DNA of 64,000 bases from Acidiferrum sp963771295 (GTDB taxonomy: Bacteria > Acidobacteriota > Terriglobia > Acidiferrales > UBA7541), in NCBI GenBank assembly GCA_963771295.1, contig CAVYTB010000013.1:310001-374000 (forward strand), in the 5' to 3' direction. The notes under the pieces were generated by a model that saw only the letters and a list, made by a program, of their open reading frames with translations, was not told the DNA's origin and did no database searches. A program made the position numbers and the translations under genes. Below, one piece after another: positions 1 through 9,577 of this stretch. Within the stretch, counting starts at the first letter, position 1; the number at the start of each line of letters is the position of its first letter.

Positions 1-645
1 AGACGCGAGCAGCGCGCGGTTCTTGCCCGCTTCCTGGACGTGCTGGGTCTGCGCGGCCGTCATCGGTGTGTGGAGCTCTCTTTCAGCCGCGAGTTCCTGC
101 GCGTTCGGACGAGCCGTTGTGCCGCCAGTGCCGCCGTTGAAGCTGGTGCGATTCACGGTAGTGTTGTTGTTGATCACTGTGGTGTTGTAGGTGTTGTGGA
201 TAACGGTGGTGTTGATGTTGGTGACCGAGCGATTATAGTTGTAGACGCCGCCGTGCCAGTATCCGCCCGCGAATCCTACGCCCGTGTAGCCAAATCCATA
301 GTTAATCCCACCATAGAAGCCCACGTGCGGTCCCCAATAGCCGGCGTGCCACAAATAAGCTCCTCCGCCCCAACCCCAATAGCCCGGCGTCCAGAGCAGA
401 CCGACCGCTGGCGCCATTACCCAGGTGCCGGGCACCCAGTAATATCCTGCTGGCCCGTACGCCCAATAGCCGGGCGTCCAGATATATCCGGGCGCAGGGC
501 AGGGAGGCTGGACGTAAACAGGAAGAGCTGGTGGTCCGATATGAATGGAAACGCCGACCGCGATTTGAGCTTGCGAAGTGGAAGGCAACATGAGCGTCGC
601 GATCAACACGAAAAAGATCGCGGCAAATTTGACGGTTCGCGTCAT
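1..645 (-). CDS. YXWGXW-repeat exported protein (3' end beyond window)
   Basis: Reading the minus strand from ATG at 645 gives 215 codons with no stop before the window edge, so the C-terminus is missing. The start follows a purine-rich GGGGGAT ribosome site. Residues 1-27 form a signal peptide ending near QAQ. Residues 40-120 hold repeated aromatic/Gly motifs such as WTPGYWAYG, YYWVPGTW and WTPGYWGWG, typical of the YXWGXW repeat family. An Asn/Thr-rich stretch follows (about 125-170). Family members are small envelope proteins of unknown function, common in Acidobacteriota and Proteobacteria. Function cannot be stated beyond an exported, probably surface-associated protein. Confidence 0.8.
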   Translation of the reverse strand, partial: MTRTVKFAAIFFVLIATLMLPSTSQAQIAVGVSIHIGPPALPVYVQPPCPAPGYIWTPGYWAYGPAGYYWVPGTWVMAPAVGLLWTPGYWGWGGGAYLWHAGYWGPHVGFYGGINYGFGYTGVGFAGGYWHGGVYNYNRSVTNINTTVIHNTYNTTVINNNTTVNRTSFNGGTGGTTARPNAQELAAERELHTPMTAAQTQHVQEAGKNRALLAS

Positions 646-893
646 AGTTCTATCCCCCTGGACCATTTTCTCCAGCGAAAACTCGGTCAAGCTGTGCTGG
701 TCTGACTCTAATTCGAGCTTGCTAGTGAGAATGAACCCTGCAGAGCGACAGAAGTTGCGCGAACCAGTATGGAGTAATTGTTAAGTGCTTCGATTTGCAC
801 GGAATAAGTGCGCCAGAGGTTGTGCCAAGAGCGAAACGGGGATACAGTAACCGCTCGTAGAAATTCCCATCAAATCCTAAGAGTTGCTGAAGC

Positions 894-3482
894 ATGGCTA
901 TCCGAGACATCAACAGATGGATGGCGCGAACAGAAAAGTCCGCCGTACTGCGGTACGGATTGGCGTTCGCGTCGGTGCTGTGCGCACTGTTGCTTGAATC
1001 TTTGTTTGAGTACCTGCACGCGCCACATCCCTTTGCCGCGTTTGCGCTATCGGCGATCGCGATCACCTTTTGGTATGGCGGTACGAAGCCGGGAATTGTG
1101 GCGGTTTTGCTCGCTCTGGTGATTCGAGGGTATCTGTTCGAACCTGAAGTCAGTGCCCTGGCCCGCGCGCTTTACGATCTTACATTTGTGATTTTTGGCG
1201 TGCTGATGAGTTGGTTGCGGCGGAGGCGCAGTGAGCTGGAAAGCAAAGTCGCGGACCGCACCGCAGAGCTAAGGACGACAAACGCAGACCTTCAGCAGCA
1301 AAAAGAGTATCTGGATGGACTGATTGATCTGGCGCCCGACGCCGTGATCCTGGCTGACGAGAACTTCAACGTGCTGCGCGTAAACAGGGAGTTCACTCGC
1401 ATTTTCGGCTACGCGCCGGAAGAGGCGGTCGGCCAGTGGCTGCCCGATTTAATCGTGCCCGAAGAGTTTCGCGCCGATGCGATGAAGAACAGTGTGTTGC
1501 TGTCCTCGGGACAGCGCGTATACCTCGAGGCGGTGCGGCAACGCAAAGGCGGCGCACGCTTCCATACTTCCGTCGCTGCGGCGCGGATTTCGCCTGGCTT
1601 CGGTCAGGTTGCGATCTACCTTATTTATCGAGATATTTCTGAGCGCAAAGAGGCCGAAGAGAAGCTGCGACGCAGTGAAGCGTCTTTACTTGAGGGACAA
1701 AGGCTGAGTCATACGGGCAGTTGGATGCATGACGTGTCAACGGGATTGGTTACGGTTTTGCCGGAAGTGCTGAGGATATTTGATGCGCGGCCGGGCGAAG
1801 ACACGTCGAGCGCCGAATTTCACTTCAAGCGGATCCATCCGGAAGACCGGTCCAGAGTTGAACGGGATTATGCGCAGTCGCGAATGGCGAAGGCAGACTT
1901 CGAATTTGACTATCGAGTCCTTCTGCCGGATGGAACCATTAAACACATCCACAATATCGGCCATCCTGTGCTGAACGACGCCGGCGAAATTGCGAAATAT
2001 GTGGGCACTGCGATGGACGTCACGGAGCAACGGCTTGCGCGCGCGGAACTGGAAAGGGCTTTCGAGAGTTTGCGGAGCCGCGAAGCGAAGCTGAGAGAGA
2101 GCGAACACGAACTTCGACAACTGATTGAATTTGTCCCCGCGCATGTGTTTGTGATGCACCCCGATGGAAAGGCGCTTTATGCGAACCGCGTGGTGCTGGA
2201 TTACTACGGCTTTACAGGAGAGCAGTGGACGGCCGAGGGGCTTTATGAAAGGGTGGTGCATCCCGAGGATTTAGAGCGCTATCTGAGCGAACGGCAGCAG
2301 GGATTCGCAAGTGCGATGCCATTCGAAATCGAAGCGCGAATCCGCAGAAAGGACGGGCAGTACCGTTGGTTTCTGGGGCGATTCAGTCCACTGAAGGACG
2401 AACGCGGGCGCATATTGCACTGGTACGGCGTGCGGATTGATATCGAAGAGACCAAGCAGACCGCGGAACGTGCGCGCAACGAAAATCTGGCCTTGCGGGA
2501 AGAAGTCGTCCGCTCTTCGATGTTTGAAGAGATTGTGGGCTCGTCGGACGCATTGCTGAAGGTTTTGTCGGAAGTAGCGCGGGTGGCTCCCGCGGATTCC
2601 ACGGTTCTGATCCTGGGTGAAACGGGGACCGGAAAAGAATTGATTGCTCGCGCGATCCATAAGCAGTCGAGCCGCTCCGCAAGAGCGTTCATCCGGGTAA
2701 ATTGCGCGTCGATTCCAGCTTCATTGATTGCCTCCGAACTGTTTGGCCACGAGAAAGGGGCGTTTACCGGTGCGCTGCAGCGGCGGCAGGGGCGTTTCGA
2801 ACTGGCGAATTCGGGCACGATTTTTCTGGATGAAATCGGCGAGCTTCCCGCTGAAACTCAGGTTGCCTTGCTGCGCGTATTGCAGGAGCGACAATTTGAG
2901 CGGGTCGGAGGGAACCAGGTCCTTTCCGCCGACGTTCGCGTGATCGCGGCAACCAACCGCGATTTGAACGCCGCCATTGCCGCCGGAACGTTTCGTGCCG
3001 ATTTGTATTATCGGCTGAACGTTTTCCCGATCGAGGTTCCGTCGCTGCGACAGCGCAAGGCGGATATACCCATGCTGGTGGAGTATTTCGTAAAGCGCTA
3101 TGCGGAAAAGGTGGGCAAGCAAATAGGGAAGATTGACAAGTCGGCGTTGGAGCTATGTCAGGCATATTCCTGGCCGGGCAACATTCGTGAACTGCAAAAC
3201 ATCATCGAACGTTCTGTAATTCTGTGCAGTGGTGATACATTTCGAATCGATGAGGCGTGGCTTTCCAATCAGGGATCATCGCGGCCCGAACTGCTAGCTC
3301 CCTTGACCGAAACCCTGCAGACGCAAGAAAAAGAAATGATTGAGTCCGCGCTGGCGGAAAGTAATGGACGCGTGGCCGGCCCCAATGGTGCTGCCGCCAA
3401 GCTGGGCATCCCGCGTTCGACATTGGACTGGAAAATCAAGCAACTGAAAATCAAAAAGTATAGGTTCACTTCGCAAGCGTAG
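894..3482 (+). CDS. Membrane-anchored PAS-PAS-PAS sigma-54 activator
   Basis: An 862-residue transcription activator. Residues about 18-105 hold four hydrophobic segments, like the DUF4118/KdpD-type membrane anchor, and a short coiled coil follows. Three PAS domains lie near 135-250, 270-380 and 405-520. The AAA+ sigma-54 interaction domain covers about 545-775, with Walker A GETGTGKE, the sigma-54 contact loop GAFTGA and Walker B IFLDEIGE. The C-terminus has a Fis-type helix-turn-helix (AAAKLGIPRSTLDWKI). There is no receiver or histidine kinase domain, so signals are probably sensed directly by the PAS or membrane part. The intact GAFTGA says it can remodel sigma-54 polymerase. A sigma-54-like promoter lies 90 bp downstream, so the STAS/sigma/RND operon is a plausible target (inference). 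Confidence 0.9.
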   Translation: MAIRDINRWMARTEKSAVLRYGLAFASVLCALLLESLFEYLHAPHPFAAFALSAIAITFWYGGTKPGIVAVLLALVIRGYLFEPEVSALARALYDLTFVIFGVLMSWLRRRRSELESKVADRTAELRTTNADLQQQKEYLDGLIDLAPDAVILADENFNVLRVNREFTRIFGYAPEEAVGQWLPDLIVPEEFRADAMKNSVLLSSGQRVYLEAVRQRKGGARFHTSVAAARISPGFGQVAIYLIYRDISERKEAEEKLRRSEASLLEGQRLSHTGSWMHDVSTGLVTVLPEVLRIFDARPGEDTSSAEFHFKRIHPEDRSRVERDYAQSRMAKADFEFDYRVLLPDGTIKHIHNIGHPVLNDAGEIAKYVGTAMDVTEQRLARAELERAFESLRSREAKLRESEHELRQLIEFVPAHVFVMHPDGKALYANRVVLDYYGFTGEQWTAEGLYERVVHPEDLERYLSERQQGFASAMPFEIEARIRRKDGQYRWFLGRFSPLKDERGRILHWYGVRIDIEETKQTAERARNENLALREEVVRSSMFEEIVGSSDALLKVLSEVARVAPADSTVLILGETGTGKELIARAIHKQSSRSARAFIRVNCASIPASLIASELFGHEKGAFTGALQRRQGRFELANSGTIFLDEIGELPAETQVALLRVLQERQFERVGGNQVLSADVRVIAATNRDLNAAIAAGTFRADLYYRLNVFPIEVPSLRQRKADIPMLVEYFVKRYAEKVGKQIGKIDKSALELCQAYSWPGNIRELQNIIERSVILCSGDTFRIDEAWLSNQGSSRPELLAPLTETLQTQEKEMIESALAESNGRVAGPNGAAAKLGIPRSTLDWKIKQLKIKKYRFTSQA

Positions 3483-3572
3483 CCGACCTGTTCGACTCCC
3501 AAAAACTTGGCATTTCCCAACTTTCCGTCAGTAATTCTTCATCCTTTTTATTTGTTTTCAAACACTTGCAAG

Positions 3573-3588
3573 TGGTCACGCCCTTGCA
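3573..3588 (+). promoter_or_regulatory. Candidate sigma-54 (-24/-12) promoter
   Basis: The sequence TGGTCACGCCCTTGCA keeps the invariant GG and GC of the sigma-54 consensus (TGGCACGN4TTGCA) at the correct spacing. It overlaps a 12-bp perfect palindrome, CACTTGCAAGTG (3563-3574). It lies just after a sigma-54 activator gene and 70 bp before the STAS gene, which fits neighbour-gene activation. Transcription would start near 3600. Confidence 0.55.
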
Positions 3589-3658
3589 ATTCCATTCCGC
3601 GTGGCACGGGCAAACCAAGGAATTGGAGCATCGCGCCCGACGGACACCACCGAGTACC

Positions 3659-3922
3659 ATGACTCTGAGGATCGAAAGAACAGCGCAGCGAGGAATCACC
3701 GTTTTGACCCTGAGCGGCCACATCGAGGCGGAGCACATCGCGGCGCTTCGGGAACTGCCCGAGTTTCGGGGCGACTCCGGCAACGTGATTCTCGACTTGC
3801 GAGAGGTCAGGCTTGCGGCTCGCCAGGCTGTCGGGTTTTTGCGGGGCTGTGAGGGGAAGGGAATCACGTTGAAGAACTGCCCTGCGTACATTCGCGAGTG
3901 GATGGAAAGAGAGAAGGGATGA
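3659..3922 (+). CDS. STAS-domain-like small protein
   Basis: An 87-residue protein counted from ATG 3659; an in-frame ATG at 3566 would start upstream of the predicted transcription start, so the internal ATG is preferred. The pattern IERTAQRGITVLTLSGHIEAE followed by ILDLREVRLAARQAVGFL resembles the STAS/anti-anti-sigma fold, but the phosphorylatable Ser/Thr is not obvious. The stop codon overlaps an ATG of the next gene's frame (ATGA at 3919), suggesting translational coupling to the ECF sigma factor. A role in stress or envelope signalling is inference from that pairing. Confidence 0.65.
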   Translation: MTLRIERTAQRGITVLTLSGHIEAEHIAALRELPEFRGDSGNVILDLREVRLAARQAVGFLRGCEGKGITLKNCPAYIREWMEREKG

Positions 3923-3966
3923 GTGCGGGAATGAATCGCGGTTCAGCGGAACGGGAGGAACAAACG

Positions 3967-4650
3967 ATGTCGATTCTGATGATGACTCCGCTCGCTTTGG
4001 CGAGAAACAGCGCGCTTTCGATGGGCGAACCTCAAATCTCCGGTGAGCAAGAACTGGTGGCGTCTGCGAAGAGGGGCGAAAGAGAAGCATTTGACGAACT
4101 GTGTGATCGTCATGCGGACAAGATGTTTCGTGTGACCTATCGAATCACGCGGAATCGCGAGGACGCGGAAGATGCGGTGCAAGACGCTTTTCTGAGCGCT
4201 TTCGTGCATTTGAGGGATTTCGATGAACGAGCGAAGTTCGCTACCTGGCTGACGCGCATCGCCATCAATGCGGCGCTGGGAAAGCTGCGCAAAAAGCGCG
4301 GTATGAAAGAACTCCCGATGGACGAACCCGGAACGGGAGACCAGTCCCAGTCGCACTTTGAGGTTCCGGACCGCGCTCCCAACCCTGAAGAGACCTTCCA
4401 CCGCAATGAGCGAAAGGAAATCGTGATGGCCGCGCTCGGGCGTTTACGGCCGCGAGCGAGAAAAGTGGTCGAGTTTAATCAACTGCAGGAGCGCTCCACG
4501 GATGAAACGGCCCGGATGCTGGGAATTTCTACGGCTGCCGTCAAAGCGCGGATGTTCCACGCAAGGATCGCACTGAGGCGAATGCCGATGCTGAAGAGCA
4601 TGGCGAGATCGAAGTTTCGGGCGGTGGGCGGAGCCGCTAAAGCATCCTAG
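3967..4650 (+). CDS. ECF-type RNA polymerase sigma factor
   Basis: A protein of about 227 residues with sigma region 2 (ELCDRHADKMFRVTYRITRN, then EDAEDAVQDAFLSAF and FATWLTRIAINAAL) and region 4 (about 155-210, ending in the helix-turn-helix DETARMLGISTAAVKARMFH). This is the usual two-region layout of extracytoplasmic-function sigma factors. ATG 3967 is preferred because GGGAGGA precedes it at good spacing; the coupled ATG at 3919 is an alternative. No anti-sigma factor with membrane segments follows. The preceding STAS protein and the following RND pump suggest it controls an efflux response (inference). Confidence 0.88.
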   Translation: MSILMMTPLALARNSALSMGEPQISGEQELVASAKRGEREAFDELCDRHADKMFRVTYRITRNREDAEDAVQDAFLSAFVHLRDFDERAKFATWLTRIAINAALGKLRKKRGMKELPMDEPGTGDQSQSHFEVPDRAPNPEETFHRNERKEIVMAALGRLRPRARKVVEFNQLQERSTDETARMLGISTAAVKARMFHARIALRRMPMLKSMARSKFRAVGGAAKAS

Positions 4651-4705
4651 GGCGTTCAATGAATGGGTAAGAATGTCGCGGGTAAAGAACTAGAAGCATG
4701 AAATT

Positions 4706-7700
4706 ATGTGGATTGTCAGGCTGGCATTAAAGCAACCGCACACCATCGTGGTGCTGACGGTTTTGATTTTTCTGTTGGGGACACTGGCGATTGTTCGCAC
4801 TCCAACCGATATTTTTCCCAACATCGATATTCCGGTGGTCAGCATCATCTGGAGCTACAACGGCCTCGACCCTCAGGATATGGCCGACCGCATCATTTCG
4901 GTTACCGAGCGATCCCTGACAACCACCGTCGACAATATCCAGCACATCGAATCGCAATCTCTCTACGGCATCGCCGTGGTCAAAGTATTTTTTCAGCCCA
5001 CCGCCAGTATCGACAAGGCCATCGCACAAATCACCGCGGTTTCTCAAACGCAATTGCGGCAACTGCCCCAGGGAACCACGCCGCCATTGATCATCAGCTA
5101 CAGCGCATCGACGGTCCCGATCCTGCAACTGGGGCTGTCTGGCAACGGCCTGTCTGAGCAGCAACTGAACGACTTCGGCCTGAATTTCATCCGCACCAGG
5201 CTGATCACGGTGCCGGGGGCTGCCGTGCCTTATCCGTATGGAGGGAAGCAACGGCAAGTCCAGGTTGACCTGAACACCGCAGCGCTACAGTCCAAGGGGC
5301 TGTCGCCGTTCGACGTGGTCAACGCGATCTCCGCGCAAAACCTGATCCTGCCCACCGGAACTTCCAAAATCGGAGCGAAGGAATATGACGTCGACATCGT
5401 CAACGGCGCTCCGCAGACCATCGTGGAACTGAATCGCATTCCCGTAAAGACGATCGGCAGCACCACTATTTACGTCAGTGATGTCGCCTATGTGCGCGAC
5501 GGCTTCCCGCCACAAACCAACATCGTGCGCGTGAACGGGCAGCGCTCCGCTCTTGTGACCATTCAGAAAAATGGTTCGTATTCGACACTCGACATCATCG
5601 CCGGCATCAAGCAGATGCTGCCGCAGATCAAACAGACGCTGCCGCCTGCGCTAAATATCAGCCTGCTGGGCGATCAGTCGATTTTCGTGAAGGGCGCGGT
5701 TGAGGGCGTGGTGAAAGAGGCGGTGATCGCCGCGTGCCTTACCGGCATCATGATTCTGATCTTTTTGGGGAGCTGGCGAAGCACCGTTATCGTCGCCGTA
5801 TCGATTCCGCTTTCCATCCTGACTTCTATCGTCGTTTTCAGCGCCTTAGGTCAAACCATCAACATCATGACTCTCGGCGGATTGGCGCTGGCCGTAGGAA
5901 TTCTGGTTGATGATGCCACCGTCGAAATCGAAAACATGAACCGTAACATCGATATGGGCAAAGAAATCGAACACGCCATCCTCGACGGCGCTCAGGAAAT
6001 CGCTGCGCCTGCATTTGTCGCCACACTCTCGATCTGCATCGTTTTCGTACCCATGTTCCTGCTCACAGGTGTAGCGCGCTATCTGTTCGTACCGCTGGCC
6101 GAAGCAGTGGTGTTTGCCATGCTGGCTTCCTCCTTCCTGTCGCGGACGCTGGTTCCGACGATGTCCAAGTGGCTGTTGCGCGGTCACGAACACGACGTTG
6201 AACATCACTCGGTGTCCAGCCGCAATCCGCTGGTTCGCTGGCAAGTTCGTTTCGAGAAAGAATTTGAGCGGGTGCGCAACGGCTATCGCGGAGTGCTGGA
6301 ACTTTGCCTACACCACCGGCGCGCTTTCGTTACGGTGTTTTTTGTAGCCTGCCTGGCTTCGCTGGCTGTTGTGGCTCCGTGGCTGGGTCAGGACTTCTTT
6401 CCCAGCGTCGACAGCGGCACATTCAAGCTGCACGTGCGCGGACCCACAGGCCTGCGCATTGAAGAGACAGCCCGGCTGTGCGATCTGATCGACCAATTCA
6501 TCCGCACGCAGCTTCCTAAGGGGTCAGTCGCAAGCATCACCGACAATATCGGCTTGCCCTACAGCGGCCTGAATCTTTCTTACAGCAGTTCCGCGCCGAT
6601 CGGAAACTCCGACGCGGATATTCTGGTCACCCTGAACGAACGCAAGCACGTGACGGACAAATACGTACACGACCTGCGCATCGCGCTGGCGAAACAGTTT
6701 CCGGGAGTTACGTTTGCTTTTCTGCCGTCCGATATCGTCAGTCAGATTCTGAATTTTGGGCTACCGGCGGCCATCGATCTCCAAGTGGTCGGGAACGACG
6801 ACGTGGGCAATCGCAAGTACGCCAACGCGTTGCTGGAACAAGTTCGACGTGTGCCGGGAATCGCAGATCCGCGCATTCAACAGCCTGCTGATGAACCTTA
6901 CATGCACATTTTTGTGGACCGCACCAAGGCTCAGGAGATTGGCTACACCGCTCACGACGTGGCGCAGAACCTGCTTGTCTCTCTGAGCGGCAGCTTCCAA
7001 ACTTCGCCGACCTATTGGGTGGACCCGAAGAACCGCGTGAGCTACCAGATTTCCACGCAAACACCGCAATATCGAGTGGATACGCTGCAAGATCTTGAAA
7101 ACGTTCCAGTCACCGGCAGCACACCCGATGCTGCTCCATCAATCCTGGCTAACGTTGCTTCGGTGCGACGTGGCACAGGAGAAGCGGTGGTATCGCATTA
7201 CGACATACAGCCTGTGATTGACATTTTTGGTTCGATTCAGGGGCGGGACCTCGGCGGGGTCTCGCGGGATATCAATCGCATTGTGGAAAAGACCCGGGGC
7301 CAACTCCCGCGCGGCTCGCAGGTGATTCTGCGAGGGCAGGCGCAAACGATGAAGGCGGCGTTCACCGGGCTTTTGGGAGGATTGGTATTCTCCATCGTGC
7401 TTGTGTACCTGCTGATCGTGGTGAATTTTCAAAGCTATCTGGATCCATTCATCATCATCACCGCGCTACCCGCCGCGCTCTCCGGCATCGTCTGGTTCCT
7501 ATTCCTAACGCACACAACGCTTAGCGTGCCGGCGCTCACCGGCACCATCATGTGCATGGGCGTTGCCACCTCGAACAGCATCCTGGTGGTGCAATTCGCC
7601 ACGGAACAGATGGCGGAAGGCAAGAGTCCACTGGCCGCAGCGTTAGAGGCAGGATTCACTCGCTTCCGACCGGTCATCATGACGGCTCTAGCCATGATTA

Positions 7701-7891
7701 TTGGAATGGTGCCGATGTCGCTGGGACTCGGCGATGGCGGCGAACAGAACGCTCCGCTGGGCCGCGCCGTGATCGGAGGGCTGCTGTTCGCTACGGTGTC
7801 GACTCTGTTTTTCGTTCCTACGGTATTCAGCATTCTTCACGGTCTTCGTCGACGTTCCGCAGAGGCCGCAGCCCCTGCGAAGGGCATTTGA
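4706..7891 (+). CDS. RND efflux permease, HAE1/AcrB type
   Basis: At 1061 residues it is the usual length for a hydrophobe/amphiphile efflux RND permease. The N-terminus (RLALKQPHTIVVLTVLIFLL) is the first membrane helix. The TM4 proton-relay motif LAVGILVDDATVEIENM is intact with both aspartates. Two large periplasmic loops lie between TM1/TM2 and TM7/TM8, giving the twofold pseudo-repeat and 12 predicted helices. The partner adaptor and channel genes follow at once but are damaged, so whether this pump still forms a tripartite complex is doubtful. Substrates cannot be deduced. Confidence 0.93.
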   Translation: MWIVRLALKQPHTIVVLTVLIFLLGTLAIVRTPTDIFPNIDIPVVSIIWSYNGLDPQDMADRIISVTERSLTTTVDNIQHIESQSLYGIAVVKVFFQPTASIDKAIAQITAVSQTQLRQLPQGTTPPLIISYSASTVPILQLGLSGNGLSEQQLNDFGLNFIRTRLITVPGAAVPYPYGGKQRQVQVDLNTAALQSKGLSPFDVVNAISAQNLILPTGTSKIGAKEYDVDIVNGAPQTIVELNRIPVKTIGSTTIYVSDVAYVRDGFPPQTNIVRVNGQRSALVTIQKNGSYSTLDIIAGIKQMLPQIKQTLPPALNISLLGDQSIFVKGAVEGVVKEAVIAACLTGIMILIFLGSWRSTVIVAVSIPLSILTSIVVFSALGQTINIMTLGGLALAVGILVDDATVEIENMNRNIDMGKEIEHAILDGAQEIAAPAFVATLSICIVFVPMFLLTGVARYLFVPLAEAVVFAMLASSFLSRTLVPTMSKWLLRGHEHDVEHHSVSSRNPLVRWQVRFEKEFERVRNGYRGVLELCLHHRRAFVTVFFVACLASLAVVAPWLGQDFFPSVDSGTFKLHVRGPTGLRIEETARLCDLIDQFIRTQLPKGSVASITDNIGLPYSGLNLSYSSSAPIGNSDADILVTLNERKHVTDKYVHDLRIALAKQFPGVTFAFLPSDIVSQILNFGLPAAIDLQVVGNDDVGNRKYANALLEQVRRVPGIADPRIQQPADEPYMHIFVDRTKAQEIGYTAHDVAQNLLVSLSGSFQTSPTYWVDPKNRVSYQISTQTPQYRVDTLQDLENVPVTGSTPDAAPSILANVASVRRGTGEAVVSHYDIQPVIDIFGSIQGRDLGGVSRDINRIVEKTRGQLPRGSQVILRGQAQTMKAAFTGLLGGLVFSIVLVYLLIVVNFQSYLDPFIIITALPAALSGIVWFLFLTHTTLSVPALTGTIMCMGVATSNSILVVQFATEQMAEGKSPLAAALEAGFTRFRPVIMTALAMIIGMVPMSLGLGDGGEQNAPLGRAVIGGLLFATVSTLFFVPTVFSILHGLRRRSAEAAAPAKGI

Positions 7892-7909
7892 TCGAAAATC
7901 ACGGGGATT

Positions 7910-9415
7910 ATGACTATGCAAACGCAAACAGAAAATCAAACTGAAACCGCCCGCACTCCTCCAGAGGTCGCAAGAGAAGAGCGTGGCATGTCGCGAAGTG
8001 GCTGGTTTGGGGCCATCGCGCTGGTCGCGGTCTTTGGCGGAGTGCTGACGAATGGCATTGTCGGGCGGCTGCGCAGCAATTCCACTCTGCGCGTGGAGAC
8101 AGACAAACTTGCGGTGCCGGTGGTTTCCATAGTTACGCCACGGCGCGCGGCTCCAACTCAGGAAATCGTACTGCCCGGAAACGTGCAACCGTTCATTACG
8201 TCGCCGATTTTTTCCTGCACCAACGGTTACCTGAAGGCATGGTATTTCGACATTGGAGCGCGCGTTAAAAAAGGGCAGTTGCTGGCCGAAATCGAGACTC
8301 CTGAGGTGGACCAACAACTGCAGCCGCTGGAGCTGTCGTATGAGGTGGATGTTTGGGGACGAGTTCGCAAGACCGTCGAAGCGCAACGCGGACAAGCGCA
8401 AGCGAGTGCCGCCGATCTTGCCACCGTCAACCTCAGCATGCATGCGCAGCTTGCGCTGTTCTACTTTCAGGCGCGAAGCCTGGATGCGGAAGAGCACCTG
8501 CTGAACTTCACGGTTACGGAGTACGAACAGGCTTTGCAGCTAACGGAAAGCCGATTCAAGGGCGGCGTCGCCTCGGAAGTGGAGGTGCAGCAGGCCAAAA
8601 CCCAGCTCGAGACCACGCGTGCCCAGGCTATTGATGTCGGCGTGGCGCGCGCGCAGTTGGAACACGCCATTGCGACGCTCATCGGCACGCCTGCACCGTC
8701 ATTTAGTCTTGGGCCACTTCCGTTGACGACTCCGCCTCCTCCGATTCCTCCACAACTTCCCTCGGAGCTATTGGAACGTCGTCCCGACATCGCCGCGGCA
8801 GAACGGCGCATGGCCTCCGCAAACGCAGAAATTGGAGTGGCGAAGGTGGCTTATTATCCGACCATTACGCTTGGCGCGTCGGGCGGTTTCGAAAGCGGAG
8901 CCATCGGCAGTCTGGTCTCTGGCCCAAGTATTTTGTGGTCGGCTGGCGCGTCGGCGGTTGCGCCACTGTTTGATGCCGGGCGGCGGCGTGCCAACTTGGA
9001 CCAAGCGAGAGCCGCGTATGATCAAACGGTTGCCAACTACCGTGAAACGGTTTTGACCGGCTTTCAGCAGGTGGAAGATAATTTGGCGGCGCTGCGTATT
9101 CTGGAGAAGGAAGCGGCCACGCAGCAGCTTGCCGTGGTGGCGTCGGAAAAATCGCTGGAGTTATCCCTGACACGTTATCGCGGCGGAATAACGAGTTATC
9201 TGGAAGTGACCACAGCGCAAAGCGCGGCACTGGTGGACGAAGTCACGGCGGTGAATATTCTCGGCCGACGCATGACCAGTGCCGTGCTATTGATCCAGGC
9301 GCTAGGCGGAGGGTGGGACAGCTCTTCTTTGCCAGCGCGCCCGGAATGCTGCGGAAAACTGACGAGCAGCGCGACACAAGCCGTCGGCAATGATAAAGAA
9401 ACGTCCACAAGGTGA
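7910..9415 (+). CDS. Fused, truncated RND adaptor + outer-membrane channel
   Basis: A 501-residue open frame made of two different families. Residues 1 to about 140 match an HlyD/AcrA-type adaptor: one membrane helix (about 31-48), then the beta-barrel/lipoyl start ending VKKGQLLAEIETPEVDQQLQ. From residue about 142 (LELSYEVDVWGRVRKTVEA) it is a NodT/TolC-type outer-membrane factor up to the tail (about 480), with hairpin helices and the LLERRPDIAAAERR motif. The adaptor's hairpin and C-terminal half and the channel's signal peptide, lipid-anchor Cys and first ~100 residues are absent. A single in-frame deletion of roughly 1 kb between adjacent genes explains this. It is probably a non-functional relic, or else a novel fusion. 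Confidence 0.85.
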   Translation: MTMQTQTENQTETARTPPEVAREERGMSRSGWFGAIALVAVFGGVLTNGIVGRLRSNSTLRVETDKLAVPVVSIVTPRRAAPTQEIVLPGNVQPFITSPIFSCTNGYLKAWYFDIGARVKKGQLLAEIETPEVDQQLQPLELSYEVDVWGRVRKTVEAQRGQAQASAADLATVNLSMHAQLALFYFQARSLDAEEHLLNFTVTEYEQALQLTESRFKGGVASEVEVQQAKTQLETTRAQAIDVGVARAQLEHAIATLIGTPAPSFSLGPLPLTTPPPPIPPQLPSELLERRPDIAAAERRMASANAEIGVAKVAYYPTITLGASGGFESGAIGSLVSGPSILWSAGASAVAPLFDAGRRRANLDQARAAYDQTVANYRETVLTGFQQVEDNLAALRILEKEAATQQLAVVASEKSLELSLTRYRGGITSYLEVTTAQSAALVDEVTAVNILGRRMTSAVLLIQALGGGWDSSSLPARPECCGKLTSSATQAVGNDKETSTR

Positions 9416-9577
9416 TGGGATCGACGGGCAGGGAACCGGATATTTGTGAACTGACGATGTAAATCGCAAGCAGGGTAAGGACCGATGGAACGCCGGCGGA
9501 CGACGCTCCATCTACTGAGCAAGGTGCTGCTGGGTTGAAGTTCGAAAGCAATTTACAATAGTTCGCGGAGGACTACC

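Noticed and set aside
40..705. 221-residue plus-strand frame at the left edge
   Set aside because: It is the antisense of the YXWGXW-repeat gene, which has a signal peptide and ribosome site.
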